Shown: one piece after another, positions 54,623 to 63,901 of the stretch
Layout of the letters: each line of letters starts with the position of its first letter
Numbering within the stretch: the stretch's first letter is position 1
NCBI GenBank assembly: GCA_964574985.1
Contig: CAZNPH010000017.1
Coordinates: forward strand, 20,243-84,242
From: CAZNPH01 sp964574985
Lineage (GTDB): Bacteria; Bacteroidota; Bacteroidia; Bacteroidales; SM23-62
Length of the DNA stretch: 64,000 nucleotides
Direction of reading: 5' to 3'
The notes under the pieces: model-generated
Seen by the model: the letters and a program-made list of their open reading frames with translations, nothing else
Database searches by the model: none
What the model was told of the DNA's origin: nothing
Made by a program: the position numbers and the translations under genes

Positions 54623-55972
54623 CTATTGTCTTTCGTAGATGTTTTCTATGGCTTGTTTTCGCTTAAGAATTTCCCGGAAGCGGTTTTTCAGTTGCGATTG
54701 CCGGGGGGTCAGTTCCCGCCCGTCAAGGGGCTCTTTTTCCAGGGGGTCGTTAAGTACGTCAAAAAACCGGCCGTCCCCGTACAGCTTGTATTGCCGGTCC
54801 CGCACGAATTCCCCTGTGGGGAAACTGCCCCAGTCCGGTTCGTAATACATATATATATATTCCTTTGGTTCACCGTCGCTTCCGGTGATCAGGGAGAGAA
54901 AGTTTTTTCCGTCCCTTCCGTATTCATCACCGGGGTCATGACCGGCCAGTCCGGCAAGGGTGGGAAGAAAATCGCTGAAATCCACCGGTGCGTCCAGCAC
55001 CGCTCCTTCCAGGGTGTGGCCTTTCCACCGGGCGATCATGGGGACCCGGGTACCCACATCGGTCATCAATCCCTTGCCGCCCCGGATGGTGGTGCCGTCA
55101 CGCATGTCCGAGTAAATGCTACGGTGGGTCCCGTTGTCGGTTGTGAAGATCAGCAAGGTGTGCTCAAACAGGCCCAGGGATTCCAGTTTTCCGGTGATCC
55201 GTCCCACGATCTTGTCGGTGTAATGCATCATGTCACTGAAAAACGCCGTGTCGCTTTTGTACCGGAGGGAGGTATCCGCCCATTCCTCCGATTCCGGGGT
55301 GGGGACGAAAGGGGAATGCACCAGCACCATGGGGTAATACACGAAAAAGTTCGTGTCTTTTTTCCTTTCCATGTAATCCAGGATGTAGTCACAGAAAACA
55401 TCCGGGCCGTATTTGTCCTGCATATTCCCCAGCTCTTTTTCATTTTGCACGATGAGCGGATTCCCGTACCGCTCGCGGCCCTCGTTTTTGGTTTTGTCCA
55501 GTTGCCACAGGCAATACTCGTCGAAGCCGAAATGATAGGGGCGGGTCCTGTCCAGGCAACCTTCCAGGTCATGATAGATCCCGTTCAGCTGCCATTTGCC
55601 GGCGATGCAGGTGGCATAACCGGCTTCCTTCATCATGTTTCCGAAAGTTTTTTCTCCCGGATTCAGATATCCGAAGTACGTGTAATTGCGGGCGTTGTAT
55701 TTCCCGGTCATGATCTTGACCCTGGATGGGGTGCACAGGGGCTGTGCATAGCAATGATCCATCCTGACCCCCTTTTCGGCCAGCCGGTCCAGGTTGGGGG
55801 TGTCATACTCGGCACTGCCATACGTTCCCAGGCATTCATAGCCCATATCGTCGGCCATGATGAGGATCACATTGGGGGGCAGTCTGCGCTCATTTTCCCG
55901 GTCCTGTTCAGGGCCGGTGCAGGAAAGACTGCAGGCCAGTGCCGGTCCCATCATCAAAAAGGAGTTTCTCAT
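54623..55972 (-). CDS. Sulfatase lipoprotein
   Basis: The 449-residue protein has a signal with Cys at 18 (CSLSC). NVILIMADDMGYECLG gives the metal-binding D41-D42, and C80 in PLCTPSRVKIMTGK is the formylglycine residue. AGKWQLNG, HSPFVPTP and IFTTDNGTHR are the remaining sulfatase signatures, and the tail DVLNDPLEKEPL fits the family. It hydrolyses sulfate esters, most likely on a glycan, after maturation by an enzyme not present in the window. It is the first gene of the minus-strand block that leads to the four propeller lipoproteins (gap 111 bases). It diverges from the MarR-family gene over 124 bases. Confidence 0.9.
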   Translation of the reverse strand: MRNSFLMMGPALACSLSCTGPEQDRENERRLPPNVILIMADDMGYECLGTYGSAEYDTPNLDRLAEKGVRMDHCYAQPLCTPSRVKIMTGKYNARNYTYFGYLNPGEKTFGNMMKEAGYATCIAGKWQLNGIYHDLEGCLDRTRPYHFGFDEYCLWQLDKTKNEGRERYGNPLIVQNEKELGNMQDKYGPDVFCDYILDYMERKKDTNFFVYYPMVLVHSPFVPTPESEEWADTSLRYKSDTAFFSDMMHYTDKIVGRITGKLESLGLFEHTLLIFTTDNGTHRSIYSDMRDGTTIRGGKGLMTDVGTRVPMIARWKGHTLEGAVLDAPVDFSDFLPTLAGLAGHDPGDEYGRDGKNFLSLITGSDGEPKEYIYMYYEPDWGSFPTGEFVRDRQYKLYGDGRFFDVLNDPLEKEPLDGRELTPRQSQLKNRFREILKRKQAIENIYERQ

Positions 55973-56047
55973 AACATAAAATTAATCATTTTTGTTCAAA
56001 CGGTTTCTCTTAACAAAAAATTAATGTGTAATTATTGGTTCGTTCAC

Positions 56048-56077
56048 TTATAAACTAATAAAACTTTTATAAATTTG
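56048..56077 (+). promoter_or_regulatory. Promoter with overlapping inverted repeat ahead of the MarR-family gene
   Basis: TAAATTTG (56070-56077) matches the Bacteroidota -7 consensus exactly, 20 bases before the ATG; no clean TTG is seen at -33. TTATAAA (56048-56054) and TTTATAA (56066-56072) form an inverted repeat with an 11-base spacer that covers the promoter. It may be the operator through which the regulator controls itself and the divergent sulfatase or the efflux genes. The region is AT-rich, so chance is possible. Confidence 0.42.
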
Positions 56078-56096
56078 CGGACTTATTCACTGAATC

Positions 56097-56564
56097 ATGA
56101 AAAAAGAAGAGCGGATCAGAAAACAGAAAGAACTTGTTGAATACATCGGAAGATATTTCGACAGGGAAGGCCTGCAGCCCATAGCGGGAAGGATACTGGG
56201 CCTTCTGATGGTAATGGACAAAGAGCAATTCACCTTCGAGGAAATTGTCGAAGAACTGCAGATCAGCAAAAGTTCGGCCAGTATCACCCTGAGAAACCTG
56301 GAGGCACGTGGTGACATCGAATACATAACCCTGCCGGGCGACAGAAAAAGGTATTTCCGTTTAAGAAAGCAGGATACTTTTGCCATCATCGATGATTTTG
56401 AGCATAAGCTGAATCAACTGATGGAACTTTTGAGAAATATCATTGACCTGAAAGCAGATAAGAATTCAGAGAACTGTCAGACTTTCAGAACCTTGATAGA
56501 ACTGGCAGAAGTCGCCGTGAAAAATCTGGAATATGTGCGAAAGGAATTTCGCACCCGACACTGA
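56097..56564 (+). CDS. MarR/GbsR-family transcriptional regulator
   Basis: The 155-residue cytoplasmic protein has a winged helix-turn-helix: GRILGLLMVMDKEQFTFEEIVEELQISKSSASITLRNLEARGDIEYI (roughly residues 30-80; helix core ISKSSASITLRNL), then GDRKRYFRL as the wing. The C-terminal helices mediate dimerization. GbsR-type proteins often sit at the head of RND efflux operons in Bacteroidota and repress them. Here the TolC gene starts 48 bases downstream on the same strand, so it is very probably the local regulator of the pump. Its own promoter carries an inverted repeat. The ligand is unknown. Confidence 0.85.
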   Translation: MKKEERIRKQKELVEYIGRYFDREGLQPIAGRILGLLMVMDKEQFTFEEIVEELQISKSSASITLRNLEARGDIEYITLPGDRKRYFRLRKQDTFAIIDDFEHKLNQLMELLRNIIDLKADKNSENCQTFRTLIELAEVAVKNLEYVRKEFRTRH

Positions 56565-56612
56565 TCATGACAATATTTTGGTTCCGTCAATAAATACACA
56601 AATCAAATAATT

Positions 56613-58007
56613 ATGAGATTGATAACAAGAATATCCATGGTGCCGGGCTTTATGCTTGTTTCACTGATCACCATGGCACAACCCGGCGTTATAAAGCTGT
56701 CCGTGCCCCGGGCAAAGGAATATGCTTTGCAGAACAACAAAGAGCTTAAGAATGCCAGAAAAGATGTGCTCATATCGGAAGAACAGCTCATTGAAGCGAG
56801 GGGTCAGGGATTGCCCCGGTTGAGCGGCAATGTGGATTATATGACCAATTTTAATTATGAATTTGAGCTCACCTTCGGTGCAGAAACTGCCGAACCTCCC
56901 CGAATTGATTATACAAAACTTGATCCGGGTGATATTGAGGTCCTGGACTTCATCAATCAATCTTTCGGATCCACGGGTCCTTCCACCATCGTCATGAATG
57001 ACCAGGCCAGTGCACAGGTGCGTGTTTCCCAGCTGATCTTCAGCGGACAATACTGGGTGAGTCTGCAAACAGCCAAAATCGGCAAACAGCTTTCAAAGAG
57101 AAATGTCGAGATATCGGAACTGGATGTGAAGGAGATTGTGGTGAACACTTACTATACCATCCTGGTTACGGAAAGACTTCTGGACATTGTAAATGAGAAT
57201 ATTGCCAGTCTGAATCAGATTATGGAACATACAAAAAACATGTATCAGGCGGGGATGGTTGAAGAAACAGATGTGGATCAGATCCGGGTCAATATCTCAC
57301 AGCTTGAGAATACAAGGAATTCCATGAGAAGGAGTGTTGTGCTCAGTTACAATATGCTGCGTATTCAACTCGGGGTGGAATCCGGTCAGCGAATACAGCT
57401 TACCGAAAACCTTGAGGAGGTTGTGCGAATTGTGGAAAAGGACAATCTGCTCAAAGGGAGTGATTTTGATGTTACGGAGAATATCAATTATCAGATGATG
57501 GAAAAGCAGGAGGAGCTGAATGAAAAAATGATCGACATGGAAAAGTGGGCATATGCTCCCACACTGACGGGATTTTACTCATACACCGAAAAGATACTTA
57601 AGCCCAATTTTGATTTAAGCCCGAATCATGCGGCCGGACTGACATTGTCGGTACCCATATTTTCCGGATGGTCAAAACAGGCCCGGGTTAATCAGGCCCG
57701 GATCGAACTGGAAAAAATATCGACAAGCAAAGAATTGCTGAAAGAACAGCTCAGTATGCAGAAAAACCAGCTTGAATTCAATCTCCGCAGTGCCTATGAG
57801 AATTACAGAACCCAACAGGAGAACGTGGAGGTTGCCAAAAGGGTGTATGATAACATATACACCAAGTATAAGCAGGGATTGATGTCAAGCCTGGATCTCA
57901 CCCATGCCAATACAAATTATTTGCAGGCTGAAAACAATTATGTGTCGTCCGTTCTTGACCTGTTGCAGGCAAAACTGGACCTGGAAAAACTATACAACAA
58001 ACTTTGA
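56613..58007 (+). CDS. TolC-family outer-membrane efflux channel
   Basis: The protein has 464 residues with a signal peptide ending TMAQP. Two long coiled-coil halves are typical of the TolC repeat: AKEYALQNNKELKNARKDVLIS at the start (core ALQNNKELKNA) and LRSAYENYRTQQENVEVAKR toward the end, closing with QAKLDLEKLYN. LSVPIFSGWSKQARV is the characteristic beta-hairpin preceding the second helix. It forms the outer-membrane duct of the tripartite pump completed by the two following genes. The stop is 35 bases before the adaptor ATG. Length is usual for the family. Confidence 0.9.
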   Translation: MRLITRISMVPGFMLVSLITMAQPGVIKLSVPRAKEYALQNNKELKNARKDVLISEEQLIEARGQGLPRLSGNVDYMTNFNYEFELTFGAETAEPPRIDYTKLDPGDIEVLDFINQSFGSTGPSTIVMNDQASAQVRVSQLIFSGQYWVSLQTAKIGKQLSKRNVEISELDVKEIVVNTYYTILVTERLLDIVNENIASLNQIMEHTKNMYQAGMVEETDVDQIRVNISQLENTRNSMRRSVVLSYNMLRIQLGVESGQRIQLTENLEEVVRIVEKDNLLKGSDFDVTENINYQMMEKQEELNEKMIDMEKWAYAPTLTGFYSYTEKILKPNFDLSPNHAAGLTLSVPIFSGWSKQARVNQARIELEKISTSKELLKEQLSMQKNQLEFNLRSAYENYRTQQENVEVAKRVYDNIYTKYKQGLMSSLDLTHANTNYLQAENNYVSSVLDLLQAKLDLEKLYNKL

Positions 58008-58042
58008 GTTTGAACCACAGAACAATATTAAACACACCCGAA

Positions 58043-59098
58043 ATGAAACGAAAAATAATCATCGGATTATTCGCTGGGGCCATGGCAATGATCGGTTCAT
58101 GCAAGATGGATTCATCAGATGATCCGGGAAATGCTCCGGAAGAATATACCAGCAGAGTATATCCTGTGAAAATTCAGGAAGTAAAGAAAGAAACCATCAC
58201 GCGGTCTGTTCAATATACAGCCAACCTGGAACCATTTGAAGAAATATATTTTGCCCCGGCATCCCCGGCCAGGATAAGAAAGATCCACGCGGAGGTCGGG
58301 AGCCGGATCAGGAAAGGGCAGTTGTTGATTGAAATGGATCCCACCCGGTTACAACAGGCGATGATTCAGCTGGAGAATGCAAGGTCAAACTACCGGCGGA
58401 TCGATACGCTCTATCAATTGGGGAGTATACCCGAACAGCAATATGAACAGGCAAAGGCACAATATGAAGTGGCTGCATCCAATGTTGAATCCCTGAAGGA
58501 AAACACAACGCTGGTATCTCCGGTCAACGGCATGGTGACCGGAAAATATTTTGAAGACGGGGAAATGTATTCAGGGGCCCCCAACACCCAGGCAGGCAAA
58601 GCGGCCATTCTTACCCTGATGCAAATTAATCCCATGAAAGCCGTCATTGCTGTTTCCGAGAGCTATTTCCCTGATTTTGCGGCCGGGATGCCCGTACAAG
58701 TGACCACGGATATATATCCCGCAAAGACTTTTACCGGACAGGTGTACAGGATCCATCCCACCATTGATAAAGCGACACGTACGTTCCGTGTAGAGACAAA
58801 GATCAGCAATCCGGATGAGGAACTCCGTCCCGGAATGTTCGCGAGGGTCAATCTTGAAACCGGTGCCGTGGAGACCATCGTGGTCCCCGCCATTTCAATT
58901 ATCAAGCAGGAAGGGACAAACAACCGTTTTGTTTTCATCAATGAAAACGGGCGGGCAAAAAGAATTCAGGTGCAATTCGGCAAACGCTTTGACGACAAGG
59001 TTGAATTAATGACCAACGGGATCAAGGCGGGGGATGAACTGATCGTGGCCGGACAGGCAAAACTGATGGATGGTGTTGAAATAGAAATTGAAGAATAA
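58043..59098 (+). CDS. RND efflux periplasmic adaptor (membrane fusion protein)
   Basis: ATG 58043 gives a 351-residue lipoprotein (AMIGSC). The lipoyl-like half motifs are EIYFAPASPARIRKIHAEVGSRIRKGQLL (core VGSRIRKGQLL) and LVSPVNGMVTGKYFEDGE, flanking an alpha-hairpin with LYQLGSIPEQQYEQAKAQ. Beta-barrel and membrane-proximal domains follow (RPGMFARVNLE, IKAGDELIVAGQAKL). It links the RND permease to the TolC channel. A TTG at 58004 could start a longer form, but the lipoprotein signal would then be internal. It is 24 bases before the permease gene. Confidence 0.9.
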   Translation: MKRKIIIGLFAGAMAMIGSCKMDSSDDPGNAPEEYTSRVYPVKIQEVKKETITRSVQYTANLEPFEEIYFAPASPARIRKIHAEVGSRIRKGQLLIEMDPTRLQQAMIQLENARSNYRRIDTLYQLGSIPEQQYEQAKAQYEVAASNVESLKENTTLVSPVNGMVTGKYFEDGEMYSGAPNTQAGKAAILTLMQINPMKAVIAVSESYFPDFAAGMPVQVTTDIYPAKTFTGQVYRIHPTIDKATRTFRVETKISNPDEELRPGMFARVNLETGAVETIVVPAISIIKQEGTNNRFVFINENGRAKRIQVQFGKRFDDKVELMTNGIKAGDELIVAGQAKLMDGVEIEIEE

Positions 59099-59122
59099 AT
59101 TTCAGGATAAAATAATCGGGAC

Positions 59123-62100
59123 ATGAGCATATACAGCAGTGCAGTAAAAAATACCATCACGACCATCATGATATTTGTCGGGGTGGTTGTGTTCGGGATA
59201 TATTCACTGATCCGGCTGCCTGTCGACCTTTATCCGGAAATCGAGTTTCCGGCCATAACGGTATTTACCAGCTATGGCGGTGCCAGTGCAGCCGACATTG
59301 AAACCAACGTCACCATCCCCATAGAAGATGCATTGAACACGATTGATGATCTGAAAGAGATCACTTCTGTTTCCAGGGACAATATTTCGGTGGTCAGCCT
59401 TGAGTTTGAATATGAAACAGATCTGAGTGAAGCCGCCAATGACATACGGGATGCCCTGGCATTTGCAGAAGAGGAACTGCCCGAAGAAGCCGATAAGCCT
59501 ACGGTCTTTAAATTCAGTTCCAGCATGATGCCGATCCTTATGTTTGCCGTTACGGCAGATGAGAGTTATGAGGGCATTGAAAAGATTCTTGAGGAAAAAA
59601 TCATCAATCCGTTGAACCGGGTCGATGACATTGCCTCCATTAGCATGATGGGTGCACCGGTCCGGGAGATTACCGTGGAAATAGACCCCCGCCGGCTGGA
59701 AGCATATGACCTGACCGTAGAGCAGATCGGCGGAATCCTGCAGGCCGAAAACATAACCATGCCCACGGGAAACATCAAAATGGGCCGTCTGAATTATCCC
59801 GTGCGGGTCGAAGGAGAATTCAAATCAAGTGATTTTATCGAGGATATCGTGATCGGGAGCATGGCGGGGCAGGCGATATACCTGGGTGATGTGGCTTCCG
59901 TCAGGGATTCCATCGGGGAAATATCTCTGGATGAAAAAATCAACGGGCAACAGGGTGTTCGAATGATGGTGATGAAACAATCGGGAGCCAACTCTGTTGA
60001 AATTGCCCGGGAGGTAAAAAAACGTCTTGAAGAACTGAAAAAATTCCTGCCTGAAGACATTTCCATCCAAACCATATTTGACACCAGTGAATTCATCAAG
60101 GGATCCATCAACAACCTTACAAAAACCCTGATGTTTGCTTTGTTTTTTGTGATCCTGGTGGTCTTGTTCTTTCTGGGGAGATGGAGAGCGACCTTTATCA
60201 TTGTGCTGACCATACCCGTTTCACTGATTGTTTCCTTCATTTACCTGAATTTAACCGGGAGTTCGATCAACATCATATCCCTTTCCGCGCTGGCCATCGC
60301 GATCGGTATGGTGGTGGACGATGCGATAGTTGTTCTGGAGAATATTGCCAAACATATAGACCGCGGCAGCAGTCCGCGTGAAGCTGCCGTTTATGCAACC
60401 AATGAGGTATGGCTGGCCGTAATCGTTACCACGCTGACTGTGGTGGCCGTATTCCTGCCCATGACCATGATCTCGGGAATGACGGGGGTTTTGTTCAGGG
60501 AATTGGGCTGGATCGTGAGCATTACCGTGGTTACTTCCACACTTGCAGCCATTACCCTGACTCCTGCGCTGAGTGCCAGAATGCTGCATTTAAAAACCAA
60601 AAAAACAAAAGAAAAGGGAAGGTGGAGTTATGACCGTACATTACTGCCTGCATTGAACCGTCTGGATAACTGGTATTCAAAAGTTCTGAGATGGAGTCTG
60701 CGTCACAAGCTGCTCGTTTTCATTACCGCCATTGCCATATTTCTGGTCTCCATGGTACTGGCCGGCGGACTGGGAACGGAATTCATGCCGGAAGCCGATG
60801 AAGGAAGGATATCCATGGCCGTTGAACTGCAGGCAGGCACCCGCGTGGAGGAAACGGTGCGGATCGCCAGGCATGTCGACTCAATTCTCCAGGCAGACTA
60901 TCCCGAAATTGAGCTCATTTCCACATCCGCGGGAACCGATGATCAGGGGGGGATGATCGCGTTGTTTTTGTCTTCGGGAACCAACATCATCAATTACATG
61001 ATCAGTCTCAAAGATCTGGAACAAAGAGAACACTCTGTATGGGAGGTCGCCGAAGACATCCGGCAGGATATACAATCGATCCCCGAGATCATCACCTATG
61101 ATATCAATATGGGGAGCAGCTTTTTTGCCGGAAATACGGTGGATGTCGGGATTTTTGGTTATGATCTTGACCAAACCACCTTCCTGGCCAACCGGATCGC
61201 GGAGCGGATTGAACAGATCCAAGGAGCCAGGGATGTGACCATAAGCCGGGAAAAGGCAAAACCGGAATTAAATGTTGAACTGGACAGGGAAAAAATGGCT
61301 GCCGCCGGATTGAACACGGCCATGGTATCCAGTGCCCTCTATAACCGGATCGAAGGATTAACGGCCACCAAATACCGGGAAGCCGGTGAAGAGTATGATG
61401 TGATCATCCGGTTCAAAGAAGAATACCGCAATTCCATTTCGGATATCGAAAATATCGCCCTGAAGAATCAAATGGGGCAGACGGTGCGGCTAAAGGAAGT
61501 GGGAAAGGTGGTGGAATACTGGGCCGCTCCCAACATCGAACGAAAGCGCCGCGAGCGGATCGTGACCGTTTCGGCTACTCCTTACAGAACATCACTGGGA
61601 GAACTGGCAGGAAAAATCGAAACGGAAATCAACAGGGTGGACATTCCCCGGGAAGTGCTCATAGAGGTGGGTGGTGCCTATGAAGATCAACAGGAGAGTT
61701 TTGCGGATCTGGGATTGCTGCTGCTGTTGAGCCTGCTTCTGGTGTACATTGTCATGGCGTCCCAGTTTGAATCGCTGAGGATGCCTTTTATCATCATGTT
61801 CTCAATACCTTTTGCTTTTACCGGTGTCGTCCTGGCATTGCTTGTAACCGGTACCACACTCAGTGCAATTTCCGGGTTGGGGGCCATCATGCTGGTAGGC
61901 ATTGTGGTGAAAAATGCCATTGTGCTTGTCGACTATATCAATCTTATGCGTGACCGGGGGTATGATCTGGACGAAGCCATTGCCGTTTCGGGTAAATTGC
62001 GGCTGCGGCCGGTATTGATGACCGCGATGACCACCATACTGGGAATGTTGCCGCTGGCCCTCAGTACAGGAGAGGGTTCTGAGATATGGAGCCCCATGGG

Positions 62101-62242
62101 CATCTCGGTCATAGGAGGGTTGATCGTGTCAACCGTTGTGACCATGCTGATCGTTCCCGTGGTCTACCGCTTCTTTGCTTCCCGTGGTGAACGTGACAAA
62201 CAACAAAAAGTGAGAAGTAAATTTGTTTTCATGGATCAATAG
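59123..62242 (+). CDS. RND-family efflux permease (AcrB/CusA-like superfamily)
   Basis: The 1,039-residue inner-membrane transporter has the RND duplication: TM1 (TTIMIFVGVVVFGIYSLI), two large periplasmic loops and 12 membrane segments. The proton-relay aspartates are present in TM4 (AIAIGMVVDDAIVVLEN; D about 400-401), and TM10-11 carry GAIMLVGIVVKNAIVLVDYIN. The loop start LPVDLYPEIEFPAITV is typical of Bacteroidota hydrophobe pumps. The residues of heavy-metal CusA-type pumps are not evident, so drugs, bile-like compounds or lipids are likely cargo. The drug specificity cannot be predicted. A small PG0541-type gene follows. Confidence 0.92.
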   Translation: MSIYSSAVKNTITTIMIFVGVVVFGIYSLIRLPVDLYPEIEFPAITVFTSYGGASAADIETNVTIPIEDALNTIDDLKEITSVSRDNISVVSLEFEYETDLSEAANDIRDALAFAEEELPEEADKPTVFKFSSSMMPILMFAVTADESYEGIEKILEEKIINPLNRVDDIASISMMGAPVREITVEIDPRRLEAYDLTVEQIGGILQAENITMPTGNIKMGRLNYPVRVEGEFKSSDFIEDIVIGSMAGQAIYLGDVASVRDSIGEISLDEKINGQQGVRMMVMKQSGANSVEIAREVKKRLEELKKFLPEDISIQTIFDTSEFIKGSINNLTKTLMFALFFVILVVLFFLGRWRATFIIVLTIPVSLIVSFIYLNLTGSSINIISLSALAIAIGMVVDDAIVVLENIAKHIDRGSSPREAAVYATNEVWLAVIVTTLTVVAVFLPMTMISGMTGVLFRELGWIVSITVVTSTLAAITLTPALSARMLHLKTKKTKEKGRWSYDRTLLPALNRLDNWYSKVLRWSLRHKLLVFITAIAIFLVSMVLAGGLGTEFMPEADEGRISMAVELQAGTRVEETVRIARHVDSILQADYPEIELISTSAGTDDQGGMIALFLSSGTNIINYMISLKDLEQREHSVWEVAEDIRQDIQSIPEIITYDINMGSSFFAGNTVDVGIFGYDLDQTTFLANRIAERIEQIQGARDVTISREKAKPELNVELDREKMAAAGLNTAMVSSALYNRIEGLTATKYREAGEEYDVIIRFKEEYRNSISDIENIALKNQMGQTVRLKEVGKVVEYWAAPNIERKRRERIVTVSATPYRTSLGELAGKIETEINRVDIPREVLIEVGGAYEDQQESFADLGLLLLLSLLLVYIVMASQFESLRMPFIIMFSIPFAFTGVVLALLVTGTTLSAISGLGAIMLVGIVVKNAIVLVDYINLMRDRGYDLDEAIAVSGKLRLRPVLMTAMTTILGMLPLALSTGEGSEIWSPMGISVIGGLIVSTVVTMLIVPVVYRFFASRGERDKQQKVRSKFVFMDQ

Positions 62243-62328
62243 CCGGCACACCGGCAACAAAAAATAATAATGTTTGAACTTGCATTATAACGTGCTAAAT
62301 ATTAAATGATTAACGTAAATATATTCGA

Positions 62329-62622
62329 ATGAAGGCGGTATTTATAGTTTATAATCAGGCACATACTGAGAAGGTCGAATACATGCTGGATCGCTTGGAC
62401 ATCAGGGGTTTTACGGAATGGACGAACGTTCTGGGCAGGGGTTCGGTGGATGGCGATCCGCATTTGAATACCCATACCTGGCCCGAACAGAATACAGCGA
62501 CACTGACTGTGGTGGAAGATGATATGGTAGAAGTGATCCTTGAAAAGGTCAAAAAACTGGATGCCATTAATAAGGATGTGGGCATCCGCGCTTTTGTCTG
62601 GGATATCACCCATTCGGCCTGA
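62329..62622 (+). CDS. PG0541-type, PII-like transporter-associated protein
   Basis: The 97-residue protein (KAVFIVYNQAHTEKVEYMLDR, core IVYNQAHTEKVEYML; later GRGSVDGDPHLNTHTWPEQN) resembles the small ferredoxin-like PII-related proteins encoded next to RND pumps in Bacteroidota, known as PG0541-family. These lack the classic PII T-loop sequence but keep the fold. It probably senses a small ligand or metal and modulates pump activity or expression; the HxNxHxW stretch could bind metal. It lies 86 bases after the permease stop and is followed by a hairpin terminator. Family call from recalled pattern. Confidence 0.75.
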   Translation: MKAVFIVYNQAHTEKVEYMLDRLDIRGFTEWTNVLGRGSVDGDPHLNTHTWPEQNTATLTVVEDDMVEVILEKVKKLDAINKDVGIRAFVWDITHSA

Positions 62623-62658
62623 ACATTTTTCCAATACCGGCATTGATTAAATAAAGCA

Positions 62659-62686
62659 GGGGCTACCCGTTGGTGACAGCCCCTTT
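62659..62686. terminator. Bidirectional Rho-independent-type terminator
   Basis: GGGGCT (62659-62664) pairs with AGCCCC (62678-62683) with an inner ACC/GGT helix, followed by TTT on the plus strand and by a T-rich tract on the minus strand. It sits between the convergent PG0541-like and peroxiredoxin genes and can serve both. Confidence 0.65.
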
Positions 62687-62707
62687 GCCTTATTGTTTCA
62701 GATATGC

Positions 62708-63430
62708 CTATTTTTTTCTTATGGCCTTGTTGACTTTATCCTCGTCCAGTTTTTTGGTGCAGAAGAACCAGTCGTAGCATTTGGTGTCCGGATCTTTTGC
62801 TTCCATACGGTCTTTGGCTGAGCCGCAGGATCCGGCAGGAGGAACGATCACCTCGTCGCCGGGCCGCCAGTCCGCCGGCATGGCGACCGAATATTCATCA
62901 GCTGTCTTCAGTGCGATCAGAACACGGTGTAATTCATCGAAATTCCGTCCCAGGCTCAGCGGATAATAGATGATGGCCCGGATGATTCCCCGGGGATCGA
63001 TGAAGAAAACGGCCCTGACGGCTTTGGTGGTATCTTCCCTGGGTTGTATCATGCCGTATTTCCCGGCTACTTCCATCTTGATATCATCGATCAGAGGGAA
63101 TTTTACCTCGATGTCTTTCATCCCTTTGTATTCTATTTTTTCCTTGATGGTCCTCAGCCAGGCAATGTGGCTGTACAATCCGTCAACCGAAAGTCCGAGA
63201 AGCCTGCAATTGGCTTCTTCGAATTTTTCTTCCATGCTGGCAAAAGTCATGAATTCTGATGTACAAACGGGGGTGAAATCGGCCGGATGGCTGAAAAAAA
63301 TCACCCAGCTTCCCTTGTAATCTTTCGGAAAATCAACCGGGCCCTGGGTTGTGCTTGCCTTGAATGCAGGGGCTTCGTCTCCGATGCGCGGCATGGGGAC
63401 GGTTTCAATGATCTGTTTTTGTTCTTCCAT
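62708..63430 (-). CDS. Peroxiredoxin (AhpC/TSA, Prx6-like)
   Basis: The 240-residue cytoplasmic protein has the peroxidatic site HPADFTPVCTSEF (Cys at about residue 56) and the Prx6-type C-terminal arm, with FFIDPRGIIRAIIYYPLSLGRN and a tail rich in cysteines (GSCGSAKD, KCYDWFFCTKK). The length and extra C-terminal cysteines match archaeal/bacterial Prx6 enzymes that reduce H2O2 and organic peroxides. It starts within the 3' end of the Fur-family gene (26-base overlap), so both are made from one transcript under the Fur-type box. The terminator downstream ends the unit. Confidence 0.9.
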   Translation of the reverse strand: MEEQKQIIETVPMPRIGDEAPAFKASTTQGPVDFPKDYKGSWVIFFSHPADFTPVCTSEFMTFASMEEKFEEANCRLLGLSVDGLYSHIAWLRTIKEKIEYKGMKDIEVKFPLIDDIKMEVAGKYGMIQPREDTTKAVRAVFFIDPRGIIRAIIYYPLSLGRNFDELHRVLIALKTADEYSVAMPADWRPGDEVIVPPAGSCGSAKDRMEAKDPDTKCYDWFFCTKKLDEDKVNKAIRKK

Positions 63431-63857
63431 TGTTTTTGATTTTTGTTACAAATTCTCCGGTGATCTGAAGGTTGATGTCCTTGATCCGGAAATTCTTTAT
63501 TTTCTTTTTTGCGAAATGTTTTTTCAGCAAATTATCCAGTTCCTTGTCAAAATAATCTTCGATTTTATCGGAATCATGGCAGTACAAATGATGGTGCTTC
63601 GGGGTGGTGACATCATAGCGCATGGTTCTGCTTTCTGCATTGACTTTTTTGATCAGGTTTTTGTTCACAAATGTATCCAGTATGTTGTAAACAGTCCCGG
63701 TGGCAATGTTGGGATGCTTTTGACGTGTGAATTCACATATTTCCACGGCGGTCGGGTGGGAGGAAGTACTGGCAACGGCATCATATACTGCCAGCCGTTG
63801 CGGGGTCACCTTCAGCTCCTTTTCAGTCAATTTATCCCTGATCTGTTCTGCTTGCAT
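63405..63857 (-). CDS. Fur-family regulator, PerR-like
   Basis: ATG 63857 gives 150 residues. The winged-helix part is KVTPQRLAVYDAVASTSSHPTAVEICEF (core TPQRLAVYDAV), then IATGTVYNILDTFV as recognition helix. The metal region reads RYDVTTPKHHHLYCHDSDKIEDYFD, with the HHHLYC cluster of sensory ligands. The CxxC pairs of the structural zinc site are not visible, as in some Bacteroidota Fur/PerR proteins. Coupling with a peroxiredoxin suggests a peroxide sensor (PerR). It probably represses itself and the peroxiredoxin through the palindrome just upstream. Regulon beyond this unit unknown. Confidence 0.85.
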   Translation of the reverse strand: MQAEQIRDKLTEKELKVTPQRLAVYDAVASTSSHPTAVEICEFTRQKHPNIATGTVYNILDTFVNKNLIKKVNAESRTMRYDVTTPKHHHLYCHDSDKIEDYFDKELDNLLKKHFAKKKIKNFRIKDINLQITGEFVTKIKNNGRTKTDH

Positions 63858-63872
63858 GGATACAAAGCCGTA

Positions 63873-63891
63873 TTTAAGAATGATTCCTAAA
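63873..63891. promoter_or_regulatory. Fur/PerR-type operator box
   Basis: The 19-base sequence TTTAAGAATGATTCCTAAA is a 9-1-9 inverted repeat with a single mismatched pair, the geometry of Fur/PerR boxes. It starts 16 bases before the start codon of the Fur-family gene and lies just downstream of its -7 element, where bound regulator would block initiation. Confidence 0.7.
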
Positions 63892-63901
63892 TGATATTTT
63901 G

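Noticed and set aside
54626..56053. Open plus-strand frame of about 475 codons
   Set aside because: Antisense to the sulfatase along its full length, no family motifs and no signal; the sulfatase frame has clear catalytic residues.
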